A stretch of DNA of 64,000 nt from Diphasiastrum complanatum (taxonomy: Eukaryota > Streptophyta > Lycopodiopsida > Lycopodiales > Lycopodiaceae): assembly GCA_029204225.1 (NCBI GenBank), contig CM055098.1, positions 8,602,246 through 8,666,245 of the forward strand, given 5' to 3'. The position numbers and the translations under genes are program-made. Every line of letters begins with the position of its first letter. Within the stretch, counting starts at the first letter, position 1. Below are positions 33,326-46,029 of the stretch, in pieces. The notes beneath the pieces were generated by a model. The model had not been told where the DNA came from. It searched no databases and worked only from the letters and a program-made list of their open reading frames with translations.

Positions 33326-34389
33326 CGAGGCACATCGTTTGAAGCTGAAAAGTGAGATTGAGGCTTGTCATTTGGAGGTGAAGTGTAATCAACAAAACTG
33401 ATTGCTAACCGAGGAGTGTAGAAGGCATGTTTGAAAGGATATTATGATTATAACCATTACGTATTAAAAGCAAGACAGAAATGAATGCGTGGTTGCTTCG
33501 AGCAATTGGAGCTTAGTAGTAGCACTTATAGGTAGAGGCTTATATTTTGTAAAAAAATGGTTTCTGAAAGCAGGGCCACCCCCTTCCAGGAAACAATGTA
33601 GCTGCTAAGTAAAAGTATAGCAGCTACTTTAGACAATATATTGAGTATGTGTATGTGCTACTCTGGTTTCAATTTTCAAGGCAAAAAGATAGATTGTTGG
33701 GTGCTTGCACAACATAAGTGAATTGTAGCCAACATGCAAATTCTTTTGAGTGGTAATTAGCACGATTATTCTTAATTCATTGAAAGCAGGGTCACTTCTT
33801 TCAGAAAAAGAAGAAGCTAAATAGCCACTAGCTCCCATATTAAAAATTTTAAAGATTGCTTATATTGTGAAAAATTGTCAAAATTGGCAATTTTAGCTTA
33901 AATAAACTTTGTAAAATTGTACATAGATGGGTCCCACACGTGTGGGGGCGGCTCACACGTGTGAAGAATAGGCCTAGGTAGGTCAGATCCAAATCTTAGG
34001 AGTTAGTTAGGTTGTTTGGTCAAGTTTCCTAGAATTTGGAGCAAACTCCTCAAATCATGAAGGTAGATGAGTAACCTAACCACCAAATTGGCATAACTTT
34101 AGGGTTATGTAAGATTGACATATTAGGGCAAAAATGTCAATTAGGCTCCTTGAAACATGTTGGATTTTCACCTAACATCCAAGGAGAAGAGCTACTTTGT
34201 ACTATCAATTCGTCATTCCATACATGCAAGAAAGAGATTTGAGAGCAAATTGGCAATCTCGAGTTTTTCCCACATTTGTCTTGTGATTTTATGATTCCAT
34301 AGTAAACTAAACTTGATTACATTCATTCTTTGACAGTAGGCCGTACTGGAGGCCGTACCTCACGTGTGATCCAAAATTTGATCCAATTT
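33326..34389. other. 3' flank of the DnaJ-type gene, no further gene
   Basis: The first part is probably 3' UTR. A diverged direct repeat is visible: 'gaaagcagggccacccccttcc' near 33566 and 'gaaagcagggtcacttctttc' near 33781. Palindromes cccacacgtgtggg (33939-33956) and ctcacacgtgtgaa (33950-33965) carry G-box cores (CACGTG). No ORF has a recognisable product. Confidence 0.45.
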
Positions 34390-34925
34390 ATAGGTCTCTT
34401 GGCCTTTTAATTCGGTAACAGTAGATATCTAACTGTTTACGACGGTTGATATTCAAATAGACGCTCTGTTTCCAAGGTCGAATAATTTCTGTTCGCGAGT
34501 TATTCACAACAGTCCATCTCTTCGTCTCAGCTTTGTGTTTCGTGAATTGTTCGTGACACTTCTCTCTTCGCGACATTTTCGTCTTTCGCGAATTGTTCGC
34601 GACAAATGACAACCTAGAGTTTGAAAAAGAAATTCAGAATATCTCGCAAACTGTTTGCGACAGGTGAGTATGGAGAAGAATCTAGAAGATTTCGCGAATT
34701 GTTCACGACAATTTCGTGACAGGTGAGCTTTGAACAAGAAACAGAATATTTCGCGACAAGATTCTGTTCGCGAATCTTTCGAGCTTCAACAAGAAAGCCA
34801 CAAGCTTTTACAAGAAACTGTTTTGCGAATCTTTCAAGTTGACTGCCAGATCAATTTCACGAATCCTTCACAAATCTTTTGAGTTGGTCACGAATAGAAA
34901 TGTTTCGAGTTTGCGTTCGTTTCTC
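34390..34925 (-). mobile_element. 3' LTR of copia F, truncated
   Basis: It matches 39355-39885 in the same orientation for more than 500 bp ('ggccttttaattcggtaacagtagatatc' through 'gttggtcacgaatagaaa'). The U5 side (about 330 bp) is missing, cut near 34388. It contains at least seven TCGCGA or TTCGCGAA words. Frames on the minus strand inside it (34388-34737) are not genes. Confidence 0.8.
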
Positions 34926-37900
34926 GTTGCTTCTCGAACAAAACTTTAACGAGTGGCTTTGTAAAGATATCAGCTGTCATTTCCTCTGTGGGTATGAAGA
35001 CTGTCTTCAGTATCTTCTTCTTGACTAAGTCCCGAATAACATGATACTTGATAGCTATGTGCTTTGTTTTCGATTAAAATACAAGTTCTTTTGTAAGATA
35101 GATTACTGAAGTGTTATCCATTAACAAGACATAAGGTTCAGAATAGATTCATCAAATCCTTCCAACATCTGTTTGATCCAGATCAGTTCGTTTGCCATCT
35201 TGGCTGTTGCTACATATTCCGCTTCACAGGAAGATTGAGCTACTGCTGTTTGCTTCTTGCTTATCCAAAGTATGGCTGCGCCAGATGCTAGAGTACAACC
35301 TCCTTAAATACTTTTTCTATCATCCTTCATGGATGCCCAACTTGCATCACTGTAAGATTCGATGTGAAATCCAGCTTCCTTCGAATAACATAGTCCATAG
35401 TCTTTCGTTTCTTGGAGATATTGTAGTACTCTCTTTGCTAACTTCCAATGCAACGATCCTGGGTTCTGATTATATTGGCTCAGCCTGTATATATTGCAAA
35501 TGTTGTATCAGGTCTGGTGTTGTCTGCTAGATATAACAATGATTCAATCAACCTACGATAGGGTGATTTGGCCATTCGTTCCTCTTCCTCGAGAGTCTGC
35601 GGATAATTTGCCTTGTTCAATATTGTTCCAGGTATCATGGGAGTATGCACACCTTTGCATTCGAGCATGTTGAAGTCTTCAATGATCTTTGAGTGTACTT
35701 GTCTGAAATTTACTTATCTCTTTTTGAGAAGATAAGTGTGTCATCAACATAAATGATTACTCCATTTTGGACATGCTTGATATAGACATTTGACTCAACA
35801 AATAGAGGTTTGAAGCCTAAGGAACGTAGTGCTTTGTCCTTCTTTCTATACCATTGTCTGGCTACTTGTTTCAGACCATAGATACTTTTATTCATGTGAT
35901 ATCCATATTCTGGATATTCTTGGCTTACAAAACCAAGTGGTTGGTCCATGAATAAGTCTTCTTTTAATTCTGCATGCAAGAATGCAGTCTTCTCATCCAC
36001 AATATGGATTTTCAAATCATGAACCGCTGCATACGCGAATAACAAACGCATTGATGTATGTTTGACTATTAGTGAGAAAGTATCAATGTAGTCGATTCCA
36101 TACTTCTGTGAAAATCCTTTAACAACTAATCTTGCTTTATATTTGATGTTTTCTCCATTAGGACCTATTTTGATCTTGTAGATCCACTTGCATTTGACTG
36201 GTTTTCTGCCATCAGGTATTGGTGCAAGTGTCCATATATTGTTTTTATACATGGATGACATCTCGTCCTCCATTGCTTGTCCAGCGATCTTTATCTGGTC
36301 CATCAACAGCTTCTTCAAATGTTTGAGATTCGTCAGAGAATCCACAAAATTTGATGGCTGTATTAAAAACATCGTGACCATACCTTTCTGGTGGTTTACG
36401 TTGCCTATCAGATCTTCTTACATGTGGTTTCGAGTTCGATTCTGCAGGTTTTGAGTCTGATTCTGATTCAAACTTTTTTGCTGGAATTCGAGCTGGCGAT
36501 TCGAGTCTTTCAAGCACTCGATCTTGACCTCCCTCTGAATCTGGTAATTCCCTTTCATCTTCTGCTTGTTTTTCTTCTATTGTCGTTGGTAGCTCATAAT
36601 TTTTTTTTAGAATTTCATAGCCGACTAGATCACTGTCTGCTATGTATTTCGACTAATCAAATTTGATGTCTCGAACAACTTTTATCTTGCCAGTTTTGGA
36701 TACATAGACACGATAATATGACGAATGTATTTCGAATCCTACCAGAAAACCTTGTTCTGTCTTTTCATCGAGTTTCTTTCTCAGCTTATCTAGTATGTGC
36801 ATATACATTACACATCCAAATATCCGAACATGTGCTATATTTGGCTTTGACTTCCACCATATCTCATGAGAAGTTTTATCCGGTAGTCGAGATTTCAAAA
36901 TACAATTATGAAGATAATTTGATGTAGCCACTGCTTCTGCCCACAACTGTTTTGGTGCCTTCGCATGAGCCATCATACACCTTGCAGCTTCCATAAGTGT
37001 ACGATTTCTTCATTCAGCTATTCCATTGTGTTGAGGTGTGTATGATGCAGTCTTCGTATGCATAATACCTCGATCAGTACAATAAGCCTTGAATTCGTTG
37101 AAAATGTACTCACCTCCATGATCTGTGCGAATCTGCTTTAGCTTATTGCCTGTGTGTTTCTCAGCCCAATTCGTATACTCAAGGAGTTTCTTGAAAGCTT
37201 CAGATTTAGTATGAATAAAGTATACCACAACGAACTTGCTGAAGTGATCAATAAATGTTATGAAGTACTTTGCATCACCTAACGACAATACTCCGAATGG
37301 TCCACAAATATCTAAATGCACAATTTCAAGTACCTTAGTTGCTTTATAAACATCCGTATTGAAAGGACTTCTAGTCATCTTGCCTTTAAGACAGGATTCG
37401 TAGGTAGTTCGAATATCTCAACTTTTGATTTCGACTCCTTGAATTCTCTGACTTTTGTTGGCTTGGTACAAGGCTTCCATTTTCATGAAACATAGCCTCT
37501 TGTGCCACAATATATCTGTTGATTCTTGAGTTTGATTGATTTGTTCGATTCTAGCTCAAATGTTCAGGTGATATAAATTTTCTTTTCTGTTGCCTTTAGC
37601 AACTAGGTTATCAGAATCTAGTTTACAAGAGATCTTTGTGAAGGTTACTGAATGCCTGTATCGACTATCTTAGCTACGGATAGAAGGTCTTTATCAAGAG
37701 TAGGGACATAGAGAACTTCTTCCAGTTTCTTGTCTCCCTGATTCATGTCCAGCCATAATACACCAGTTCCATCAACCACGTGTTTAGAACTGTTTCAAAG
37801 TATAATAAATCTCGAATAGTTCGTCTTCTTGTACTCAGACAAAATTTGTTTCAAGGAAACAAAATGTGAGGTGACTCTTGAATCAAGTACTACTTCTTGA

Positions 37901-38945
37901 ATTGAATTAGTTGAACAACATAGATCAGTACTAACATAAGCTGCCGAGTTCCTTGTTGTCCTGTCTTCTGCTACTCTAGAGCATTCTGCTTTGTCTTCGA
38001 CATAGTTTGAATATGAAGGTTTGCTTCGATTCTACTCCTTTTTGTTTCTGGGATTCTGATAACAGTCTACTGCTGCATGACCCCATTTATGACAATGAAT
38101 GCATTCAATCCAACACTTTTCTTTTGTGTGACCTGATCTTCTGCATGTGTTATAGATCTTCTTATCACCAGAATTTTTCTGTTGTTTACCAGATTTTTAT
38201 TCATTTGTCTTAGACTCATTCCTTTTAGACGACTCCCTCTTAAACTTAGACTTCTTAGAAGATTTATTCTTCTGAGTAAATAGAGCATTTTCCGAATGAC
38301 CATTGTTGTCATAGCGTTCACAAACTTCTACTTCTTCTTTAACTCCGTCTATTGCCTTTTGAAGTGTCATTGTCGTATCTTTCGCCAATAAGGTTCTAGT
38401 TATGTGGAATGACCTGGGTAGGGCTCGAAGAAAATAAGTAAGCTGTTTTTCTTCTAAAATTATATTTTCTACACCAGAATTCTGCAAGAAAATAAACAGA
38501 TCTTTAATCTTTCGCACAAATGTGTTCAGGTCTTTGTTGTCCCACTGTAGGTAAGTTAATTGGTCTTCCAAAAACATGATCTGATTACAAGATCGAGTCT
38601 CATTCTTGGTTTGCAATCCTTTCCATAAATCTTTTGCATTCGAAATTGATGTAAGATCTAGCATTATATTGTCATGCACTGAAGATGCAATAATTTCTAT
38701 AGCTTTGTCATTTTTAAAACTCCATTCTCGAAGTTCTTTGCCAAGAGTAGCTACCGGTTTCTCTTCTATTGGCTCAACCCATTGCCATAGACCTTCGCCC
38801 TTCAATAAGAGTGAAGTCTTTAATTTCCAAATCAAGTAGTCTGAACATCTTAGCCTGGATATTGATGATCGACGACATCTTCTAATTTTCTGAATCACTC
38901 CAGATTGCGGCTTGCTGATGGATGTATGAAGAATGCTGAGAGGGA
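34926..38945 (-). pseudogene. copia F gag-pol, full length but broken
   Basis: On the minus strand all copia domains are in order. Gag is at 38898-38197 (SDYLIWKLKTSLLLKGEGLW ... AKDLWKGLQTKNETRSCNQIMFLEDQL). Two knuckles follow in another frame near 38160-38060 (CRRSGHTKEKC, CHKWGHAAVDC), then a decayed protease near 37900-37680. The integrase D,D-E core is at 37378-37010 (LEIVHLDICGPF, FIDHFSKFVVVYF, RTDHGGEY) and its C-terminus at 36994-36653. RT is at 36517-35710, including KCKWIYKIKIGPNG and the catalytic VIIYVDDTLIF, then 35668-35480. RNase H follows near 35400-34930 (VAQSSCEAEYVA, KHIAIKYHVIRD, ADIFTKPL). At least six frame breaks occur. The catalytic YVDD is retained. It sits between the DnaJ-type gene and gypsy I. 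Confidence 0.85.
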
Positions 38946-39011
38946 TGTGAAGATACTATTGTACCAAATCTGATTCATTCCGATATTATTGTATCAGTTT
39001 TGAACCTGTAA

Positions 39012-39023
39012 GTTCTGATACCA
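39012..39023 (-). other. primer-binding site of copia F
   Basis: On the minus strand TGGTATCAGAAC follows the LTR end with one extra base. It is a one-base variant of the iMet-tRNA site. Confidence 0.75.
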
Positions 39024-39890
39024 CTGTAGGAAAAATAGTAATAATTCTTTTACAAAGAACACGATGAAAGCTTGAATAAATCAAAAAATAATATCAGTGT
39101 CTTCAATTGGGTTTGTATCTGATCTATTTACTAGTAGAACATTATGTGCTCTGATTGAATATACGTGCAAAAATTAAGAGACAACTTAAGACAATTTTGG
39201 ACAAACAGAAACTATTGATCAAAAACAAATTTATAATTCTGAATCTGAATCAGTTTATATCTCTTGCTGTTTTATCTCGCTGTTGTGTCTCTGATTGAGT
39301 GAGTTACAATGAGTAGTGCACATGTATTTATATTGCTACAGGACAGGTCTTTTGGCCTTTTAATTTTGTAACAATAGATATCTAACCGTTTACGACAATG
39401 GATATTCAAAGAGACGCTCCGTTTCCAAGGTCGAATAAAATCTGTTCGCGAATTATTCGCAACATTCCATCTCTTCGTCTCAGCTTCGTGTTTCATGAAT
39501 TGTTCTCGACACTTGTCTCTTCGCGACATTTTTGTCTTTCGTGAATTGTTCATGATAGATGACAACTTTGAGTTTGAAGAAGAAATTTAGAATATTTCGT
39601 GAATTGTTCGTGACAGTTTTGCGACATGTGAGCATGGAAAAGAATCCAGAAGATTTCGCGAATTGTTCGCGACAGGTGAGCTTTAAACAAAAAACAGAAT
39701 ATTTCACAACAAGATTCTGTTCGCAAATCTTTCGAGCTTTAACAAGAAAGCCACAAGCTTCTACAAGAAACTGTTTCGCAAAATTTTCAAGTTGACTGCA
39801 AGATCAATTTCGTGAATCCTTTGCGAATTTTTCGAGTTGGTCACGAATAGAAACGTTTCAAGTTCACATTCATTTCTTTCTCATCCTTTG
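39024..39890 (-). mobile_element. 5' LTR of copia F
   Basis: This is the complete partner of the truncated LTR at 34390-34925. Its end is set by the PBS. It is about 865 bp and carries the same clusters of TTCGCGAA-type palindromes (39430-39730). Confidence 0.8.
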
Positions 39891-41030
39891 TCAAGTAAAC
39901 TGTACACTTTGTTAGTTAGAAAAAAGAAGCATGGATGGTGTAAATATGGATAATCCATGTGATATCATGGATTTTGTAGAGAGCTTAGTTTGGAAAGTTT
40001 CATACATGGAGGAACAAACTTAGATGTGTCAAGATTGGCATAAGAATCTCTACCGATAAAGCTAGTGACATCAACAGTGCATTACATGATTTTTAAAATA
40101 CTAAGAGATTTGATTAAGATTAATGACCTGTTTTTAGCACATACTAATGACAACATCATTATTTTTCCTTTGATATCACCACCAAAATGAGGTATGTAAA
40201 TGCTAAAATGTTTAGCTATTTATAGCTATGTTACACAACATTTGAAAAGGTCTAGAAGTATGGTTATGTCCTAAATCTTTGCCATCTATCAAATCAATGG
40301 TCTAGATTAACTGTCTTGACAATGATCACATAGTCTTACTAAACATATTCATAAAACAATATAAAAATATCATTTGGAACAACTTGGTCCCATCTGCACT
40401 ATTTTAATAATCCATGTTTAGGTCTCAAGTTTACATCTGCAAATTTGGACCATTTTTCCATATTCTCTCTCAAAGTCAACTTGGCCAAAAAATCACCATC
40501 CATGCTTATCATAACCATAATAAGACTTCCTTGATGAAGATCCATTTCCATGTGTCATGAAGACACCATTGATGTAGCTTCTCCTTGAAAATATCTCACG
40601 TCTTCCATGCTTATGACCTTCAAAACAATCCATGCAAAAATAGCTAGGCCACAACATACTAGCATGTTGCATTTCTCTAAGCATCTAAACTATTAATATG
40701 GTATATCCAATCTTTTATTATTAAGAAGTACTGATAGTCTTCAAAAACCTGACAAAGTCCATACTTGCCTTTTCCCTTTTGTGACTCACTCCGAGTACAT
40801 CACATAGAACATGAGCATCGATAAAAAATGAAGTAGCAATAAGGATTGATCTTATTCAACAAAAATCCAAGAGTAAGGAAGTGATAAAACCATCATCTTT
40901 GTGCTATTTTCTTCTTATCTGAACCTAAAACATGTGTTAGATCCATTGATGATCCTCCAAGATTCATGCCAAAAACTCTAGCTGCTCATTGAAATTGGAA
41001 TTTCTAGTTGTTAAGAAATCAAGATCAACC
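39891..41030. other. no supported gene
   Basis: This AT-rich stretch gives no frame with a recognisable domain. The minus frame at 40684-40493 has a Cys/His patch followed by RREIFSRRSYINGVF, but this is too short to assign. It is possibly the lost 5' half of gypsy I. Confidence 0.35.
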
Positions 41031-43710
41031 CAGTGGATCTGGAAAAAGAAGATGAAGTTTAACATGATATGCTAGAGTTTTTCAAAAGTTACACCTTGGA
41101 TGATGTGGTAGTCATGTTGTCAAAAGGTCATTGGAAACCTAAAGAAAGTGTTCTAGAGACATAGGAAGTTTATGATGGACCAGGTCATACTCAACCAATG
41201 AATCTAGCTGAACCAGGTGAAGAAGAGAAGATAATCCATGTGGGAGCATAACTATCTTCATCCCAATTCTTAGAGTTGAGTGATGGTTGAATACAAAGAT
41301 TGATTTGCTTGGTCCTACAAAGATCTGAAGAGTATTCTCACGTTGGTAGTGCAATATGAAATTCCGTTGATACCAGAGGTTGTTTTGAAAGTGAGCCAAT
41401 TCTATCGATGTAATCCAGATTACAAATCGATCAAGAAAGAGTTACAAAGATTACTAGATGATGGATTTCATCTATGAACTCGAGCATATGGAATGGGTGT
41501 CACCAATTGTGATCGTGGAATGCTTCTTGGTTTCCAAGGGGAGGCTCGAACCTGGGACCAAAGAAACTTTGGATGCCAAGCTAACCAGTAGATGCAAGAT
41601 GCAAATCTAAAGGCCTTGAATGTAGATACCAGAAAGGATCAATTTCCTTTGCCTTTCCTTGAGAGCGTATTGGATCTTACTTCTAGTGTTGTGAATCATA
41701 TAGTTTCTTAGATGAGTTCAATTGATACAATCAAGTAAAGATCGTACATGAAGACCAACATAAAACTACATTTGTCACTGAACCATGGGGAACCTATGCA
41801 TACAAAGTAATGTCATTTGGACTATATAATGTGCCAAGTACTCTTCAATGCGTCATGCAATTTGCTTTCAAGGAGTACTTGCAAAAATTCTTGGAAATTT
41901 ATTTGGATGACCTATGTCCATGGGTTGGATGAAGATTACTTAAGCCAATTTGAGAAAGTATTGGCTTAGTGTCAAAAATTCAAATTTCTCTGAACCTAGA
42001 GAAGTGTCAAATATGGGTATAACATGGCATAATGTTGGGGCATGTGATTTCATGACATGGAATTGCTACTGATCTTTCCAAAATCAGAGTCATAATGGAT
42101 CTTTGAAGAACCACTAAGCACAATACGAGAAGTTTATATTTTCATGAATTATACAAATTACTACCAAATTTCTATTCTATTCTTTGTAGATTTGGCACAT
42201 CCAATCTATAAGTTTATTATCATTTCAATTTGGACACAAGAAGAATTGGAGTCATTTTAGAAATTGAAAACTGCATGTCCGCACCGATTTTGTGAGCTCC
42301 AAATTAGACAATCAAATTCCATGTTCACATTGATGCATCGAAATATGCCATTGAATCATTGTTAGCACAACTAAGAGAGTACAAGAAGTTTTTTCTAATC
42401 AGGTTCATTAGCTGATGGTTGAATGATGTTGAAATCAATTATTCCACCATTGAGAGAGAAGCTTTAGCAATGATATTTTCTGTTAAGAAGTATTGTCATT
42501 ATTTGATAGCTAGGCATTTTGCATTCTATACAGATCATCAGCCATTGTTGTATCTTGTGAACAAAACCTGCAATACAGGCAAGATCGTAAGATGGTTACT
42601 ATTGTTATCAAAATTTGATTTTCGTGTGGTAGTGTGAAAGGGTAAACGAGATTATAAAGTAGATCATGTATCAAGAATTCAATCAGCACCTATGATACCA
42701 AAGTAGATGATGAACTTCCACATGCCATGTTGTTCTATGTGGATGCGGTACCTAAATGGGCAGTTGATATTGTTGAATACTAATGCATGGACAACCAAAT
42801 AAATCATTGACAAAGGTTCAAAAACGTATCTTGATTTTGGAGGCACATCCATATCAATTGATAGCAAGGCAATTGTATCGAAGAGGAGTTTACATGACAT
42901 TTTACGAAGATGCATTTTTCCACATGAAGTATGAGAGCTTATCATGATATCGCATGATGCTATGGGTGGACGTCATTTTGATGTTGATATCATAGTTTGC
43001 AAAATTTTGCAATTAGCATGTTGGTGGCCAACCATTTATAAGGGTACAAAAATGTATGTTCAATCCTGTGATGTTTGTCAACATATGCGGAGTCCTACCA
43101 AAACACATTTTAAACCATTGCATCTAGTTTTAGCACAAGCATCAATTGGGAGACTGGACTATGTTGGACCAATACATCCAGTTGCAAGGGTCACTCAGAA
43201 ATGCTATATTATTGTGGCTATAAACTATATGATCAAATGGATTGAAGCAAAAGTTGTGCGAGTCACAACTGCAAGGTTTACCACAAAGTTCTTGTAAAAA
43301 AACATCATAGTCAGATTTGGATGTCCTGTCAAAACTGTGAGTGACAGAGGCACTCATTTCGTCAATGAAATAATAAAAGCTTTTTTGGAAGAATTTTTGT
43401 GATACATCGGTTTTAGCACACCTTACGACCCAAGGAAAAATAGACAAGCCAATAAGATTATATGCAGTATTCTTACTAAAATCGTTCAGTCTAGCAGATC
43501 GAATTGGGAACATAAGTTGCATGATAGATTATGTGTTGGATTATTCTCTTTCCTACTAATTGACTAGTCGGTTTTTAATCTTCATCCAACTATTTATCCA
43601 GTTCTGCGGATTTTCCCGTGTCTTTATACAGTCTGCAGAATACACGGAGTTTGACAACAATGTCGCATTTTCTCTCTCTACAAACCCGACACTGTCGCTT
43701 GTCAAGAATC

Positions 43711-43910
43711 TCGTAAAAAAATGTAGTGTTAACTTTTTCGCATTTTTCGTCTGTCAGGAATTACGTGTAAAAATGTAGTGTCGCCTTTTTCGCCTGTCAA
43801 GAATTACGTGTAAAAATGTAGTGTCGCCTTTTTCACATTTTTCACCTGTCAAGGATTACGTGCAAAAATGCAATGTCATCTTTTTTGTATTTTTCGCTTA
43901 TGCAAAATGA
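43711..43910 (+). repeat. 43-54 bp tandem repeat in the C2 LTR
   Basis: Four units of the form 'gtgtaaaaatgtagtgtcgc' ... 'tgtcaagaattac' begin near 43711, 43764, 43809 and 43861, with 10-bp length variation (presence or absence of atttttc). They lie in the upstream (U3) half of the LTR, where promoter elements normally sit. Role unknown. Confidence 0.75.
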
Positions 43911-44886
43911 CAGTTTACATTCATTTATGCAGACAGACTGTTTACGACCAATTGTCACCGCTTATCAGCAAGCAACTTCTGAGAAGAACTATGATGAATG
44001 CCAGCGGACTCCAGCCAACTGGCAATCGCATTTGATGACCTAATTACTTAGTATAAATCAGCTGTTCATACATCTCATTATCAGGTAGCAGAAAGTTCAA
44101 CATTGTGAATTGTGAAGGAGTTGAGTGTTATTATACGACGCTTCCTGCGCTCTCATCAAGGAGATCGTTCACAATCAGAAAGTATTGTGGTTAGCTCTCT
44201 ATCAAGATTTCAAGCTTGAACTCTCTTGAGCATTCTAGCTCAGTCTTTTAGAGATTTGTTTTAGAGTTGCTATTGCGCTACTGCTTATTAGCATAATTGA
44301 TTATTTCAGACTTATTCTCAGTTACTCAAAGACAACTTTAGAGTGCGCAATTTCTATCCGCTATTGTTTTGCACTCATTAGCATCTGATCTTGTTTTTCT
44401 GAATCAATACTATTTCTTATTGCATTCAATTTGTGTCAGAATGCATGCATCTCTGTATTGCTTTTGTAACTGATAGAAATTGTCTGAGAATTCAATACTT
44501 TATGTTTGGCTACGTACTCACTTAGTATCTAGCAAAAGTTAGTTGCTAAAGATTGGACGTGATTTTCGTCACTATTGCTTTGTTCAATTTTTGATAGGCA
44601 TAGTCATGCATTGGAAGTAGGAAGTTCCCGCATTCTATTAATCACCTATTTTCGACATGGTATCAGAGCATACCTACATGGTATCAGAGCGTTGATTCTT
44701 CTTCAAGGCCTAATACTATTTCGATATCAGAGCGAAAAGCTCTAATACTTGATATATCTTGCGATATCAAATTGATTCATATTCTTCAGTTCCTTTCATC
44801 CTTTCACTATCAGAGAATTGATTTCCTATTATTGGCATTACTACATCTTAGCGTCATCGATACAATCGACATACTAAGTTCCAAAT

Positions 44887-45520
44887 GGATTCTCAAAGTA
44901 AAGCTGGTCTTATCGCAGACAAGCTGAATGGATCCACTTATCATTTGTGAAAATTTAAGATGAATATCTTGATAATTGCCAATGAGTTGTGGGACGTTGT
45001 TACATGTATCGAAGTGAAACCTAAAGATGACACAAAAGACTCAAAATGGAAATCGAAGGATGGTAAAGCTTTCATGCTTATTATCCTCAATATATCAGAT
45101 ACTCAAATTGGCCACATAGCTGAAGCTAAAACTTCGAAAGAAGTTTGGGACATCCCGAGCTCACTATATGATGTGAGAGACGTAACTACTAAGTTACATC
45201 TTCAAAGGAAATTCTTCACACTCAAGATGTCAAATGGTGATTCTCTTCAAAATCATATTAACCAGTCTAAGAATCTCTTGCAACAGATGGCTGTTGTTGG
45301 ATCAGTCATAGATGATCAAGACACAATTATAACATTGCTTTCAAGCCTACCCTCTACATATGAGAACTAGGTGATGATCATCACAACACACTCAGATTTA
45401 ACTCTTACCAGAGTTATCACTATGTTTCTGCAAGAAGATAATCAAAGAAGTCAAGACACTTCGTCTACCTCTTCGTCTCATGCTCTGTATGTCAACAAGG
45501 GCTCACTACTACTTTATTCA
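44887..45520 (+). pseudogene. copia C2 gag
   Basis: The ATG at 44887 opens MDSQSKAGLIADKLNGSTYHL, then TGA, then KFKMNILIIANELWDVVTCIEVKPKDD and the UBN2-type core (EVWDIPSSLYDVRDVTTKLHLQRKFFTLKM) to 45370. A second stop precedes VMIITTHSDLTLTRVITMFLQED. The early TGA is in the same place as in C1, at a residue that is Trp in copia B and H (YAVWKFKLKN). The zinc knuckle and everything after are missing. Confidence 0.8.
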
Positions 45521-46029
45521 AATTTAGGCGTAGTCATGCATTGGAAGTATGAAGTTTTCGCATTCTATTACTCACCTATTTATGACATTATGGGCATTCC
45601 AAATAGCTTATAAAGTTGGTACAAATCAAATGCCTTTTCATTTGGTTGATGGCCTAGTTGATGGCAAGCAGGATGTCGTTATGCCAATCGAGATCCTTTG
45701 TACCATCCTTACGAATAGTGAAAACTAAACGTTTGGATGAAGCAAAATCGTTACTACTGTGTCATGAAGCATTACACAAGCTAGCAAAGTTGAATACCGT
45801 AGTAAGGCTTGTGAAATTGAGAGGACATTGTGTGAAAGCAAAATGCCCATGTTCCTGGTGAACAAATTGTTGGGTGAGAGCTATTCAACCAAAATTTGTG
45901 CATGTGTGTGGCAACTGTGGCAAACATTCATCCTTGCATGGCAATTCTCTGACATAACCGTCTTTTTGGTAGCTACTTTGATGCTGATTTCTAAATTATA
46001 CGTTGAGGGAAGTATCCTATGGACGATCT

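Larger units (their letters stand above)
43529..45592 (+). mobile_element. copia C2: internally deleted element with perfect TSD
   Basis: Target duplications ttatg lie at 43529-43533 and 45588-45592. The 5' LTR is 43534-44657 (TGTTGG...GACA), the PBS starts TGGTATCAGAGC at 44658, gag runs 44887-45520, and a 68-bp remnant of the LTR's 3' end (45520-45587) closes the element. Protease, integrase, RT and most of the 3' LTR are deleted, giving about 2.05 kb. The PBS-like word occurs twice (44658 and 44683), a local duplication. It sits inside the integrase of gypsy I, so it is younger than that element. Confidence 0.88.
41031..45960 (+). pseudogene. Ty3/gypsy I pol (RT, RNase H, integrase), interrupted by copia C2
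   Basis: Pre-RT linker sequence is at 41200-41400. RT follows: EWVSPIVIV (41488), KDQFPLPFLESVLDL (41633-41680), YNQVKI ... EDQHKTTFVTEPWGTYAYKVMSFGL (41730-41830) and a catalytic box FLEIYLDDLC (41890-41915). RNase H has INYSTIEREALAMIFSVKKYCHYL and FYTDHQPL (42430-42545). Integrase has the HHCC region (HDAMGGRHFD ... SCDVCQHM, 42950-43090) and core GRLDYVGPI, IKWIEAKVV, SDRGTHFVNEI (43150-43370). The frame is cut at 43533 by copia C2 and resumes at 45588 inside the same integrase region (AYKVGTN, FHLVYGL, VMPIEIL). Many stops exist. No LTRs are identified. Confidence 0.8.

Noticed and set aside
40493-40684. Minus ORF with CMDCFEGHKHGRREIFSRRSY, faintly like a PLATZ zinc-binding domain
   Set aside because: Too short, with only a partial Cys/His pattern and no exon context.
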